20,565 nucleotides of DNA from Bacteroidales bacterium UBA1176 (GTDB lineage: Bacteria; Bacteroidota; Bacteroidia; Bacteroidales; WCHB1-69): positions 7,206-27,770 of the forward strand of contig DBYW01000027.1 of assembly GCA_002311645.1 (NCBI GenBank), written 5' to 3'. This document shows positions 8,783-16,651 of the stretch, in pieces. A model generated the notes under the pieces. The model did not search any database, was not told the DNA's origin, and saw only the letters and a program-made list of their open reading frames with translations. The position numbers and the translations under genes were made by a program. How positions within the stretch are numbered: the first letter of the stretch is position 1; each line of letters starts with the position of its first letter.

Positions 8783-9505
8783 ATGAAATACCTGAAACAC
8801 CTGACGATCATCCTTCTTGCCACTGCGACGTTCTCTTCCGCATCTGCCCAGTTCGGAGTCCCTAATCTGCTCAAGTACGACAAGAAAGTTTTTCACTTCG
8901 GGTTTCTCATTGGCTACAACCAGTCAGACTTTATCATATATTCCCATGCCCAGTTGAATGATCAGGATACCCTCAACGTCATCAACACGCGTGGTTACAG
9001 CGGCTTTAATCTCGGCATTGTGACCGACTTGCGCATGGGCAAGTATTTCGACCTCCGCTTTATTCCCACATTGTCGTTCATAGACCGCAGTGTGATTTAT
9101 AACAATAATTCAAGTCTGGAATATCACCAGAACACGAATCCCAAGAACAACGTGGCGGGAGCTGTCTATATGGATTTGCCCCTGATGGTGAAGCTCAAAT
9201 CTTCGCGTATGTTGAACAATGTGCGTGCATACGTGCTCGCCGGCGCCCAGTATAGTCTTGACCTGACCTCCATCGCCAAGAAACGCCAGAACAACGTGGG
9301 CTACGTGCTTCGCCTGCATCCTCACGACTTCCAGGGCATTGCCGGCGTGGGCTTTGATTTCTATTGCACCTACTTCAAGTTCGCCGCCGAACTGAAAATG
9401 GCATTCGGAGTTCGTAATCTCCTCGTGACAGACCCGGACATCCATGCCACCACTATCAATTCGTTGAAATCTAAAGTATTAATGATATCTTTCACTTTTG
9501 AATAA
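8783..9505 (+). CDS. porT: PorT-family outer-membrane protein (type IX secretion / gliding)
   Basis: The 240-residue protein has a signal peptide (MKYLKHLTIILLATATFSSASA, then Q) and a predicted small outer-membrane beta-barrel. It matches my recollection of Porphyromonas gingivalis PorT/SprT in length and in the order of conserved segments: KKVFHFGFLIGYNQSDF, GFNLGIVTDLRMGKYFDLRFIP, VYMDLPLMVKLKS, RAYVLAGAQYSLDL, GVGFDFYCTYFKFAAELKM and a terminal ISFTFE strand ending in aromatic Phe. PorT is needed for type IX secretion of proteins such as gingipains. The gene stands between the heptose kinase and glyS, with only two bases before glyS. A weak -7-like AACTTTTG lies at 8767-8774, so it may have some own transcription. 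Other T9SS genes are not in the window. Confidence 0.88.
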   Translation: MKYLKHLTIILLATATFSSASAQFGVPNLLKYDKKVFHFGFLIGYNQSDFIIYSHAQLNDQDTLNVINTRGYSGFNLGIVTDLRMGKYFDLRFIPTLSFIDRSVIYNNNSSLEYHQNTNPKNNVAGAVYMDLPLMVKLKSSRMLNNVRAYVLAGAQYSLDLTSIAKKRQNNVGYVLRLHPHDFQGIAGVGFDFYCTYFKFAAELKMAFGVRNLLVTDPDIHATTINSLKSKVLMISFTFE

Positions 9506-9507
9506 TT

Positions 9508-11022
9508 ATGGCAAATAACGAAGACCTTTTCAAACAAATTATCGCACACGCGAAAGAATATGGGTATATTTTCCCCTCCAGTGAAATATACGATGGCTTG
9601 AGCGCCGTCTACGACTATGGTCAAAACGGTGTCGAATTGAAGAACAATATCAAGCAATATTGGTGGAAGTCCATGGTGCAGTACCACGACAATATCGTGG
9701 GCTTGGACAGCGCCATCTTTATGCACCCCACCATCTGGAAGGCCTCCGGCCATGTGGATGCGTTTAATGACCCTCTGATTGACAACAAGGATTCCAAAAA
9801 ACGCTATCGTGCCGATGTGCTCATAGAGGACCATATCCAGAAGATCGAGGACAAGATCACCAAGGAGGTGGAGAAAGCCCGCAAGCGTTTCGAGAATTTC
9901 GACGAGAAGATGTTCCGTGAGACCAATGGTCGTGTGCTGCAGCATCAGAAGGAGATTGACGACATTCGCGAACGGTTTGCCGCCTTGATGAACGCCAACG
10001 ACCTCGCCGGCCTGAAAGCCCTCATAGAAGAACTGGGCATCGTGTGCCCCGTTTCCGGTACGCGTAACTGGACGGATGTGCGCCAGTTCAATCTTATGTT
10101 CGCCACCAAGCTCGGCTCCGTTTCAGATGGTGCTGACACTATTTACTTGCGCCCTGAGACCGCCCAGGGCATCTTCGTCAATTTCCTCAATATCTACAAG
10201 ACGGGACGCATGAAGTTGCCCTTTGGCATTGCCCAGATCGGCAAGGCCTTCCGCAACGAGATTGTCGCCCGCCAGTTTATCTTTCGCATGAGGGAATTCG
10301 AGCAGATGGAGATGCAGTTCTTCGTCAAGCCCGGCGAAGAGCTCAAATGGTTCGACTATTGGAAACAGACACGTCTGCAGTGGCATACCGACCTCGGTAT
10401 TGCCCCTGAGAATTACCGCTTCCACGACCATGAGAAATTGGCCCATTATGCCAATGCTGCCACCGACATTGAATTTAAGTTCCCCTTCGGCTTCAAGGAA
10501 CTGGAAGGCATCCATTCGCGTACCGATTTCGACCTCTCGCAGCATGAGAAATACTCCGGCAAGAAGTTGCGCTACTTCGACCCGGAGGCTAACGAGAACT
10601 ATGTGCCTTATGTCATTGAGACCTCCATTGGCGTGGACCGCATGTTCCTGGCCGTGTTCAGCAATGCCTACACGGAGGAGACGCTTGAGGACGGTTCCAC
10701 GCGCGTGGTGCTGAAACTCCCTGCCAAACTGGCTCCCAACAAGGTTGCCGTGCTGCCGTTGGTGAAGAAAGACGGCCTGCCCGAAATCGGCAAGGAGATT
10801 TTTGACAAACTCAAGAAGGATTTCATGGTGCAGTACGAGGACAAGGACGCAATCGGTCGCCGCTACCGCCGTCAGGATGCCGTTGGAACACCGTTCTGTG
10901 TCACCGTCGACAACCAGACCAAGGAGGACAACACCGTCACCGTGCGCGAGCGCGACACCATGGCGCAGTATCGCCTGCCCATAGCTGAGCTGGCCGACGA
11001 GCTGCATAAGAAATTGCGTTAA
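9508..11022 (+). CDS. glyS: Glycyl-tRNA synthetase (alpha2, class II)
   Basis: This enzyme charges tRNA-Gly with glycine in the cytosol. At 504 residues it is the homodimeric type, not the split GlyQ/GlyS type. The N-terminal catalytic segment contains the typical YGPLG-equivalent region (AVYDYGQNGVELKNNI) and HPTIWKASGHVDAFNDP. Class II motif 2 is FRNEIVARQFIFRMREFEQMEMQFF and motif 3 is IGVDRMFLAVF. A C-terminal anticodon-binding domain follows (APNKVAVLPLVKKDGL, IGRRYRRQDAVGTPFCVTVD). The ATG lies two bases after the porT stop, so translation is probably coupled. A strong hairpin terminator follows about 50 bases after the stop. Identification is secure. Confidence 0.97.
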   Translation: MANNEDLFKQIIAHAKEYGYIFPSSEIYDGLSAVYDYGQNGVELKNNIKQYWWKSMVQYHDNIVGLDSAIFMHPTIWKASGHVDAFNDPLIDNKDSKKRYRADVLIEDHIQKIEDKITKEVEKARKRFENFDEKMFRETNGRVLQHQKEIDDIRERFAALMNANDLAGLKALIEELGIVCPVSGTRNWTDVRQFNLMFATKLGSVSDGADTIYLRPETAQGIFVNFLNIYKTGRMKLPFGIAQIGKAFRNEIVARQFIFRMREFEQMEMQFFVKPGEELKWFDYWKQTRLQWHTDLGIAPENYRFHDHEKLAHYANAATDIEFKFPFGFKELEGIHSRTDFDLSQHEKYSGKKLRYFDPEANENYVPYVIETSIGVDRMFLAVFSNAYTEETLEDGSTRVVLKLPAKLAPNKVAVLPLVKKDGLPEIGKEIFDKLKKDFMVQYEDKDAIGRRYRRQDAVGTPFCVTVDNQTKEDNTVTVRERDTMAQYRLPIAELADELHKKLR

Positions 11023-11073
11023 GCCGTATTAGGCCGTTCCGTTAATGGACCGCGCTATCGATATAACCCATCC

Positions 11074-11108
11074 ATGTGGAGACCCGGCACGCCGCGTCTC
11101 CACATTTT
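11074..11108 (+). terminator. Rho-independent terminator after glyS
   Basis: Two perfect 10-base arms, ATGTGGAGAC (11074-11083) and GTCTCCACAT (11096-11105), enclose a 12-base G/C-rich loop that can itself pair as CGG/CCG. The right arm ends in a short T run (TTTT from 11105). It closes the kinase-porT-glyS unit. A long frame starting at 11074 would use the left arm as its start codon, which is a reason to reject that start. Confidence 0.85.
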
Positions 11109-11133
11109 GTATGGTAACATTCAAAAAAATCAT

Positions 11134-11141
11134 TATTTTTG
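11134..11141 (+). promoter_or_regulatory. Bacteroidetes -7 element for the GWxTD-domain gene
   Basis: TATTTTTG fits TAnnTTTG and lies 22 bases before the ATG at 11164. No good -33 box is found at the usual 19-base spacing; TTTG at 11106-11109 is 24 bases away. Confidence 0.6.
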
Positions 11142-11163
11142 CAGTTCCAAAATAACATTTGCA

Positions 11164-12627
11164 ATGAGGAGATTATCAATCTTGTTACTGTGTCTTTTAG
11201 CGGCCTTCACCCTGCCCGCCCAAAATATGCGGGCTTTCATCAGCCACAAGGCCTACTGCTCGCCTAAGATGCAACCATACATCGAGTTCACCTTTATTGT
11301 GGGCGGCGAATCTGTGCAGTATGCACTTAATGATCATGGCAAATACGAGGCCGATGTGGAGGTTCGCGTGGAAGTGACCCGTGGTGACACCGTGGTCAAA
11401 ATGCTGCACTACATCCTCGCCTCCGACGAATTTGCCGATTCCGTGCGCGCTGGCAAACCTGACTTTGCCGACATCAAGAACCTCGCCGTGCCCAATGGCG
11501 ATTTCTTTCTCAACTTCTACCTGCGCGACCGTAACCAAGACACGACGGAACTCAAGTATATAGACCGCATCGTGTTGGACTTCCCGGAAAACCGCATCTC
11601 CTCTTCACGCATCTCCCTGTATGAGGACATGAGCGCCCCCGTCTCACCGGGCATGTACATCAAATACGGCTACTATATGCCGCCGCTTTACTACAACTAT
11701 GTCCGCGAGGAACAATATGTGCTGCCTTTTGCTTTGGAAGTGTACAATTCGAAGAAAATTATTGGAGAAGGACGGCATATCAAGGCCAAATGCTTTGTGG
11801 AAAACTATGAGAATAAGTTGGTTGCTATGCCTAATCAAGTGATTTCCAAAGAACTGGAAACCGATGATGTGGTGTTGGTTATCGACCAGTTCAATGTTTT
11901 CAAGTTACCTTCGGGTAATTATAACATGGTAGTGGAGCTCTATGATGACAGGGACAGCCTCTTGCTTGTCAACAAACTCTTTTTCCAACGCAGCAACCCT
12001 TCTGTAAAGCTTGACCTGACGCAATACGATGCCGTGAATGTGGAGGAGACATTCGCTGCCAAAATCACAGATCGCAAGGTCTTGGAAGAGAATGTGCGCT
12101 CCTTGTTCCCTATAAGTACGGATGTGGAGACCGATTTCTATGACACGCGGATGAAAAAACTTACGGACGAGCAGTTGCAGCGTTTCTTCTATGCTTTCTG
12201 GGTCGCACGTAATCCCAATGACCCGGAGGGCGAATGGAACAAGTATAACAAGATGGTGAAAATCGTGCAGGAACGGTTCGGCAGCGTGCAAGAGAAGGGC
12301 TATAAGACGGATCGAGGCCGCGTTTACCTGCAATACGGCCAGCCCAATGATATTCTTGAGGTTCCTTCGGATCCCGTTACAATGCCCTATGAAATCTGGC
12401 ACTATTACTATCTCGACGACCAATCCAACGTTAAGTTTGTGTTCTACAACCCTTCTATGACGGGCAACGACTATGAGTTGCTGCACTCCAACAAGTATGG
12501 GGAGCCGCACGACACCAACTGGAAGATGCGCTTGGTGCGCAAGGTGCAAGTGCAGACCGATATCTATGATCCAGACCCCTACGACTATTGGGGCGGCGAT
12601 ATCAATGGCAACTGGAAATATCATTGA
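11164..12627 (+). CDS. Exported GWxTD-domain protein
   Basis: The 487-residue protein has a signal peptide (MRRLSILLLCLLAAFTLPAQ). The first two thirds look beta-rich, with alternating hydrophobic strands. The C-terminal third is the GWxTD domain common in Bacteroidetes: RFFYAFWVARNPNDPEGEWN, then the signature as Gly379-Tyr-Lys-Thr-Asp383 (Tyr in place of Trp) running into RGRVYLQYGQPND, then PYEIWHYYYLD and FVFYNP. Its function is not established; an extracytoplasmic envelope location is expected from the signal peptide. The ATG at 11164 is chosen over 11074 because the terminator and -7 box lie between them and because the signal peptide begins there. The phosphoglycosyl transferase gene follows after 9 bases. 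Confidence 0.85.
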   Translation: MRRLSILLLCLLAAFTLPAQNMRAFISHKAYCSPKMQPYIEFTFIVGGESVQYALNDHGKYEADVEVRVEVTRGDTVVKMLHYILASDEFADSVRAGKPDFADIKNLAVPNGDFFLNFYLRDRNQDTTELKYIDRIVLDFPENRISSSRISLYEDMSAPVSPGMYIKYGYYMPPLYYNYVREEQYVLPFALEVYNSKKIIGEGRHIKAKCFVENYENKLVAMPNQVISKELETDDVVLVIDQFNVFKLPSGNYNMVVELYDDRDSLLLVNKLFFQRSNPSVKLDLTQYDAVNVEETFAAKITDRKVLEENVRSLFPISTDVETDFYDTRMKKLTDEQLQRFFYAFWVARNPNDPEGEWNKYNKMVKIVQERFGSVQEKGYKTDRGRVYLQYGQPNDILEVPSDPVTMPYEIWHYYYLDDQSNVKFVFYNPSMTGNDYELLHSNKYGEPHDTNWKMRLVRKVQVQTDIYDPDPYDYWGGDINGNWKYH

Positions 12628-12636
12628 TTGTTCTCG

Positions 12637-13227
12637 ATGAAGCGTTTATTAGATATTCTCCTTTCCCTCATGGTGCTGGTCGTGCTGCTGCCTGTGTGGT
12701 TGGTGGTGGCGTTGCTCATCGTGTTCGACTCCCGTGGCGGTGTCTTTTACAGCCAGTTGAGAGTTGGCAAGGACAACCGCGACTTCCGGCTCTACAAGTT
12801 TCGTACCATGCGCACCGATGCCGACAGCAAAGGGTTGATTACCGTGGGGGCACGCGACAGTCGTGTCACGCGCGTGGGCTACTATCTTCGCAAATACAAA
12901 ATTGACGAGTTTCCGCAACTGCTCAATATCCTAAAGGGGGATATGAGCATTGTAGGTCCGCGCCCCGAGGTTCGTAAATACGTGGATCTCTATACACCCG
13001 AACAAATGCGCGTGCTTTCTGTCCGCCCGGGACTCACTGACTATGCTTCCATACGCTATGTTAATGAGAATGAGGTGCTGGCCGCTTCTCCCGATCCCGA
13101 ACGCACGTACATCGAGGAGGTGATGCCTGCCAAGCTCGCTCTAAACCTGCAGTATATTGACAACCAGTCGTTGGCGGAGGACTTCCGGCTGATATTCAAG
13201 ACTTTTATGGCCATTTTCAAACATTAG
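12637..13227 (+). CDS. Monotopic phosphoglycosyl transferase (bacterial sugar transferase family)
   Basis: The 196-residue protein is of PglC size and transfers a sugar phosphate from a UDP-sugar to undecaprenyl phosphate at the cytoplasmic membrane, starting a surface glycan. The N terminus is a re-entrant membrane helix (KRLLDILLSLMVLVVLLPVWLVVALLI), followed by RVGKDNRDFRLYKFRTMRTDAD and the catalytic Asp90-Glu91 dyad in KIDEFPQLLNILKGDMSIVGPRPE. The C terminus ends normally. The ATG at 12637 gives the usual MKRLLD start; a TTG at 12628, directly after the previous stop, is in frame but less likely. It lies 9 bases after the GWxTD gene and 36 bases before the porin gene. No other glycan-pathway gene is adjacent, so which polymer it starts (capsule, O-antigen, glycoprotein glycan) is unknown. 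Confidence 0.9.
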   Translation: MKRLLDILLSLMVLVVLLPVWLVVALLIVFDSRGGVFYSQLRVGKDNRDFRLYKFRTMRTDADSKGLITVGARDSRVTRVGYYLRKYKIDEFPQLLNILKGDMSIVGPRPEVRKYVDLYTPEQMRVLSVRPGLTDYASIRYVNENEVLAASPDPERTYIEEVMPAKLALNLQYIDNQSLAEDFRLIFKTFMAIFKH

Positions 13228-13263
13228 GATCTAAGCTGCCACCATTGACATCCCAACCCCATT

Positions 13264-14307
13264 ATGAAGAAATTGTGCACACTTTTGCTTCTGGTTCTCT
13301 CAACTCTCAGCCTTTGCGCGCAGGATGCTGATACCACACGCGGATCCAATAAGCGTAAATTCCATATTCCGGAGGAGTATCGTCCCCACTTCACGGCCAC
13401 TGTGCTGGGACGCTATGAGTACAACCCGCAGGTCAACAAACATCACTTCGAGTTACGCCACACGCGCATTGGGGTCAGTGGTAGCGTGCATCCGATGTTC
13501 TCCTACATGGCTCTCGTCGATCTTACCTACGGCGGCAAGTTCTCACCCGTGGCCATCTTTGCCCAGTTTAAGCCAGTCAAAGGCCTTTCCCTGTTGATTG
13601 GCTATGACAAGATGCCCTTTAGCTCCGAGAATCTGCTCTCTCCTTATCAATACTACTTCTCCGACAAGTCGTTCCTTACGCAGAAGATCACAGCCTGGTC
13701 CGATGTGGGGGCTGTCATTAGCTACAAGTGGGACAAGGTTGTCCCTTTTGAAATCAAGGCAGGTATCTTCAACGGTGCGGGCTTTAGCCGGCAGATGGAA
13801 TTTCAGGAGCATCTGAACTATGTGGCGCGAGGCACGTTTGAGCTGTTCAAAAATTTCAAGCTGACCTTTGACTATGCCGGTGTGCGCCCTGATGCATTCC
13901 GCATTCACCATTATGAGGCAGAGCTTGCCTACGATATAGCCAACCTTCACTTGGAGGCAGAGTACATCTATAAGCAATATATGGAAAAATCGCTAAGCCC
14001 CACGCACGCTTTATACGGCTTTGCATATTACAAGATCCCTGTTGGTAAAAAGATGTTGGACAACATCGGGATCGGGGCGCGCTACGATGCTATCACCGCC
14101 AACTGCAACGGACAGCCGGATGCCGACGGCAACCTTGTGATGCAATCATCGCGCCAGCGCCTGACTGCGGGACTGACCTTTATCTTCGTGGAAAAACCGT
14201 TGCGGGCGGGCATCCGACTGAACTACGAGAAGAATTTTGTGCACAAGGGCGTGGAGTGCAAGGAGGATCGTATCATTCTGGAACTGATCACACACTTCGC
14301 CAATTAG
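13264..14307 (+). CDS. OprO/OprP-like outer-membrane porin
   Basis: The 347-residue protein has a signal peptide (KKLCTLLLLVLSTLSLCAQ) and many amphipathic beta-strands, such as TATVLGRYEYNP, KHHFELRHTRIGVSG and MFSYMALVDLTYGG. FELRHTRIGVSG and the FAQFKPVKGLSLLIGYDKMPFSSENLLSP region recall the phosphate-selective porin O/P family. The C-terminal strand (RIILELITHFAN) ends in Asn rather than the usual aromatic residue. Phosphate selectivity is not shown by the sequence; in Bacteroidetes the family is broad. It lies 36 bases after the sugar transferase with no obvious promoter, so may be in the same operon. Its stop codon overlaps that of the convergent lipoprotein gene. Confidence 0.7.
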   Translation: MKKLCTLLLLVLSTLSLCAQDADTTRGSNKRKFHIPEEYRPHFTATVLGRYEYNPQVNKHHFELRHTRIGVSGSVHPMFSYMALVDLTYGGKFSPVAIFAQFKPVKGLSLLIGYDKMPFSSENLLSPYQYYFSDKSFLTQKITAWSDVGAVISYKWDKVVPFEIKAGIFNGAGFSRQMEFQEHLNYVARGTFELFKNFKLTFDYAGVRPDAFRIHHYEAELAYDIANLHLEAEYIYKQYMEKSLSPTHALYGFAYYKIPVGKKMLDNIGIGARYDAITANCNGQPDADGNLVMQSSRQRLTAGLTFIFVEKPLRAGIRLNYEKNFVHKGVECKEDRIILELITHFAN

Positions 14308-15392
14308 AGTCCCTCTCGTATTTCCTGTAGCTCTTTTTCGTCCATGCCGTATGCCTCCTTGCCCCGCTGGAGGCACGTCTCAAATCCATCATTGTCCTTG
14401 AGAGCTTTGTAGCAGCGCAACTCGCATTGCCAGAGGTCCCAGATGAGCGGCATCGACTTGTCGACAGTTACGAAGCATTGCAGCGCTTGGTCGTATTGTT
14501 TGGCCACGAGATTGGCATAGCCGTAGAGGAACAGGAAAACAGGGTCGTCGCCCACGTGGGGGATGAGCTCGTTGACACACTGCTCCGTTTCGGTAACCTT
14601 GCCTTCGTGCACGAAATAGAGCAGTTTGTGCAGTAACAGGTAACGTTTGTCCAATTCGTCACCCAACTCGTCGAGGCGTGCGGCGAAATGAGCACGATCG
14701 GATTGGTGGAGGTTGGCGACGAGGAGCTGGTAGTAGGCAGGATAGTCACGCAGAGCCTCCTTGTGTGCCTTGAGGGTGGCGATGGCTTTGGACGGCTGGT
14801 TGGCGCGAGTCTGTTCCTCGGCCTGTAGCAGCCACTGGACGTCGCTGTCGGGGTTGGTTTGCAGCATTAGGTTGTAGAGCATTGCGCCCTCCACGTTTTT
14901 GGAGAGTTGGCACCCGGCGTTGTAAACGAAACCGTCTTGAATCAGCATCCGCCCGCCGGCGGTGTCCACAGTGAAATCGTAAAAGTTCACCACGAAATTG
15001 TCGTAACTGCGGAAAACGATGTGATGGACGCCCCCGTCGTTATAGTACCGTGTGAAGGCAAAGTCACCGCCGTTGTTGACAGCTGCCACCATCGTGTTTC
15101 CAAGCTGCAGGCACTTCTCGAAGAACTGTTCACCCCCCTCCACATCGAAGCCGCTGTACACGATGGAGTTCTCGGACACTATCTGCCGGATGTGCGCCCT
15201 GTCGATGACACTGTCGATGGCGGCTGCCCGCCCGTTGAGGATGCCCTTCTCAATTTCTTTGGCAAAGCCGATCGCCGACTCTTCCGTCAATGATACCTCC
15301 TTGACGGGATCATTGACGTTGTTTTTCTGTTTGTTACAACCTGCTTCCAAAAATAATGCAACAATAAACGCGAAAAGGAATGACTTTTTCAT
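14304..15392 (-). CDS. Putative lipoprotein with C-terminal TPR-like helices
   Basis: I do not recognise a named family. The 362-residue protein starts with KKSFLFAFIVALFLEAGC, a short lipoprotein signal with Cys19 as probable lipidated residue; the -3 position is Glu, which is unusual for a lipobox. A mixed alpha/beta domain follows to about residue 185 (GNTMVAAVNNGGDFAFTRYY, HIVFRSYDNFVVNFYDFTV). The rest is helical with TPR-like periodicity (WLLQAEEQTRANQPSKAIATL, FLFLYGYANLVAKQYDQALQCF). It is the last gene of a three-gene minus-strand group after rhomboid and the EEP protein, separated from EEP by 97 bases of octamer-periodic repeat. No TAnnTTTG promoter is seen on this strand in the gap. 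A role in an envelope complex is a guess. Confidence 0.75.
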   Translation of the reverse strand: MKKSFLFAFIVALFLEAGCNKQKNNVNDPVKEVSLTEESAIGFAKEIEKGILNGRAAAIDSVIDRAHIRQIVSENSIVYSGFDVEGGEQFFEKCLQLGNTMVAAVNNGGDFAFTRYYNDGGVHHIVFRSYDNFVVNFYDFTVDTAGGRMLIQDGFVYNAGCQLSKNVEGAMLYNLMLQTNPDSDVQWLLQAEEQTRANQPSKAIATLKAHKEALRDYPAYYQLLVANLHQSDRAHFAARLDELGDELDKRYLLLHKLLYFVHEGKVTETEQCVNELIPHVGDDPVFLFLYGYANLVAKQYDQALQCFVTVDKSMPLIWDLWQCELRCYKALKDNDGFETCLQRGKEAYGMDEKELQEIREGL

Positions 15393-15422
15393 TGTTTTGA
15401 ATTGAGAATGGAGAGTTTTGAA

Positions 15423-15485
15423 TTAAGAAGTTAAGAAACTAAGAAACTAAGAAATTAATCGTCTGATCGCTTAATCGTAAATCGC
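15423..15485. repeat. Octamer-periodic intergenic array
   Basis: Seven units in perfect 8-base phase, then a 7-base unit: TTAAGAAG, TTAAGAAA, CTAAGAAA, CTAAGAAA, TTAATCGT, CTGATCGC, TTAATCGT, AAATCGC. The unit changes from a TTAAGAAn type to a TTAATCGn type half way while keeping phase. Just downstream on the lipoprotein side, GTTTTGAATT occurs twice (15394-15403 and 15415-15424). The array fills most of the gap between the EEP stop and the lipoprotein start. Confidence 0.8.
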
Positions 15486-15487
15486 AA

Positions 15488-16651
15488 TCATCTTTTCTCC
15501 AAAATCGAGATATATGTATAAATCGGTTTGTGGTCGGAGGTGTTGAGCTCGGTGCAGACGGTGTGGCCGAAATCGTTGTATTGACGGCTGTGGAAGATGT
15601 AGTCGATACGGTAGGGTGGGAATGGTTCTCCGAAGAAGGTGGCACCAAGGCCCTTGCCGCTGCTGCGGAAGCTGTCCTTGAAGCCGTGCCCGATCTTGTG
15701 GGCACTGTAGGAGGCGGGCGAGTCGTTGAAGTCGCCGCAGATGATGACCGGGTGCTTGCAGCTGTCGATGTGGGCACGGATGGCCTTGGCTTGTTTCTGG
15801 CGGTGATCGTATGCGGCAGTGACCTTGTGATAAAGACGCGCAGTCTTGGCCTCGATTTCGGGGTCGCTCATGTCGGTGTGCAACACGGCTTCGCTGGTGG
15901 CGTAGTCCTCGCTGCCCAAGCTCATGGATTGCAGGTGGATGTTATAGACACGCAAGGTGTCGCCATTGTAGCGGATGTCTACAAACATGGCCTTGTTTTG
16001 GGTGCTGTCGTTGGTCTCCACGACCCCGCTGTTGACGATGCGGTAACGGCTGAACACGGCCAACCCGAATTGGTGCGGCCCGGTCTTGCCGCTGATGTAG
16101 AGACGGTAACAGCGGTCGTTGTCGGGCAGTTCCATGGCATTGAGGATGCCCTCGGTAGTGTTGAAGTTCAACTTGTCGCTTTTGTCGTAAAAATACTCTT
16201 GGATACAGAGAATGTCGGGACACTCCTTGCTGAAAAAGGCGAGGACTTCCTTCTTGTTGGCCATGCGTTTCTTGATGTCGTCGTTGGCATCGTAGATGCC
16301 GAAAACGCGGGCGTTGTAGCTCATGACCTTGACGCAGTTGGCACAGGTCTCGGGCTTGTCCTGCGCGCGCAGCTGGAAATGCCGGTCGATATTGTTGACA
16401 TTGAGGAGGATGGGAATCAGCGGGATGAGGGTCAGCCTGTAGTCGATGAAAATCCACAAGAGGACAAGGAAGGCATTGGCCAGGAGAATGTAAACGAAAA
16501 ACAGTCCGCAGAATGCAATGATATGGTTGAATGACGGACGCAATATTTGGGAGACGAGCGAGCCGAGCAGGGCTAAAGCGGCTACTATGGTGATGAGAAT
16601 CAGTAACCACTTCGCGATTTTTTTCAGTATGTTGAGTCTTTTCGAGGCCAT
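15488..16651 (-). CDS. Membrane-anchored endonuclease/exonuclease/phosphatase (EEP) family protein
   Basis: The 387-residue protein has an N-terminal membrane region of about three hydrophobic segments (WLLILITIVAALALLGSLV, IIAFCGLFFVYILLANAFLV, LTLIPLIPILLNV) and then an EEP (DNase I-like, Mg-dependent phosphoesterase) domain. Signature pieces in order are VMSYNARVF (Asn), ILCIQEYF (Glu), VYNIHLQS, ICGDFNDSPASYS (Asp, Asn), IDYIFHSRQY and SDHKPIYTYI (Asp and His of the active site). All expected catalytic residues seem present. The substrate may be nucleic acid, a phospholipid or a phosphorylated sugar; sequence alone does not decide. The start overlaps the rhomboid stop as TAATG, so the two are translationally coupled; rhomboid-EEP pairing is, as I recall, common in Bacteroidetes. 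Confidence 0.87.
   Translation of the reverse strand: MASKRLNILKKIAKWLLILITIVAALALLGSLVSQILRPSFNHIIAFCGLFFVYILLANAFLVLLWIFIDYRLTLIPLIPILLNVNNIDRHFQLRAQDKPETCANCVKVMSYNARVFGIYDANDDIKKRMANKKEVLAFFSKECPDILCIQEYFYDKSDKLNFNTTEGILNAMELPDNDRCYRLYISGKTGPHQFGLAVFSRYRIVNSGVVETNDSTQNKAMFVDIRYNGDTLRVYNIHLQSMSLGSEDYATSEAVLHTDMSDPEIEAKTARLYHKVTAAYDHRQKQAKAIRAHIDSCKHPVIICGDFNDSPASYSAHKIGHGFKDSFRSSGKGLGATFFGEPFPPYRIDYIFHSRQYNDFGHTVCTELNTSDHKPIYTYISILEKR

Noticed and set aside
10123..11007. 294-codon minus-strand frame, and a similar one at 7922-8896
   Set aside because: They are opposite glyS and the heptose kinase, both clearly real, and are explained by codon bias.
11074..11163. Upstream start for the GWxTD gene
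   Set aside because: It overlaps the glyS terminator and the -7 box; the signal peptide begins at 11164.
15423..15485. CRISPR-like array
   Set aside because: The units are only 8 bases with no spacers and no cas genes nearby.
15530..16534. 334-codon open frame on the plus strand
   Set aside because: It is opposite the EEP gene, whose catalytic motifs are all present. The antisense product is Val/Ala/Asp-rich with no motif.
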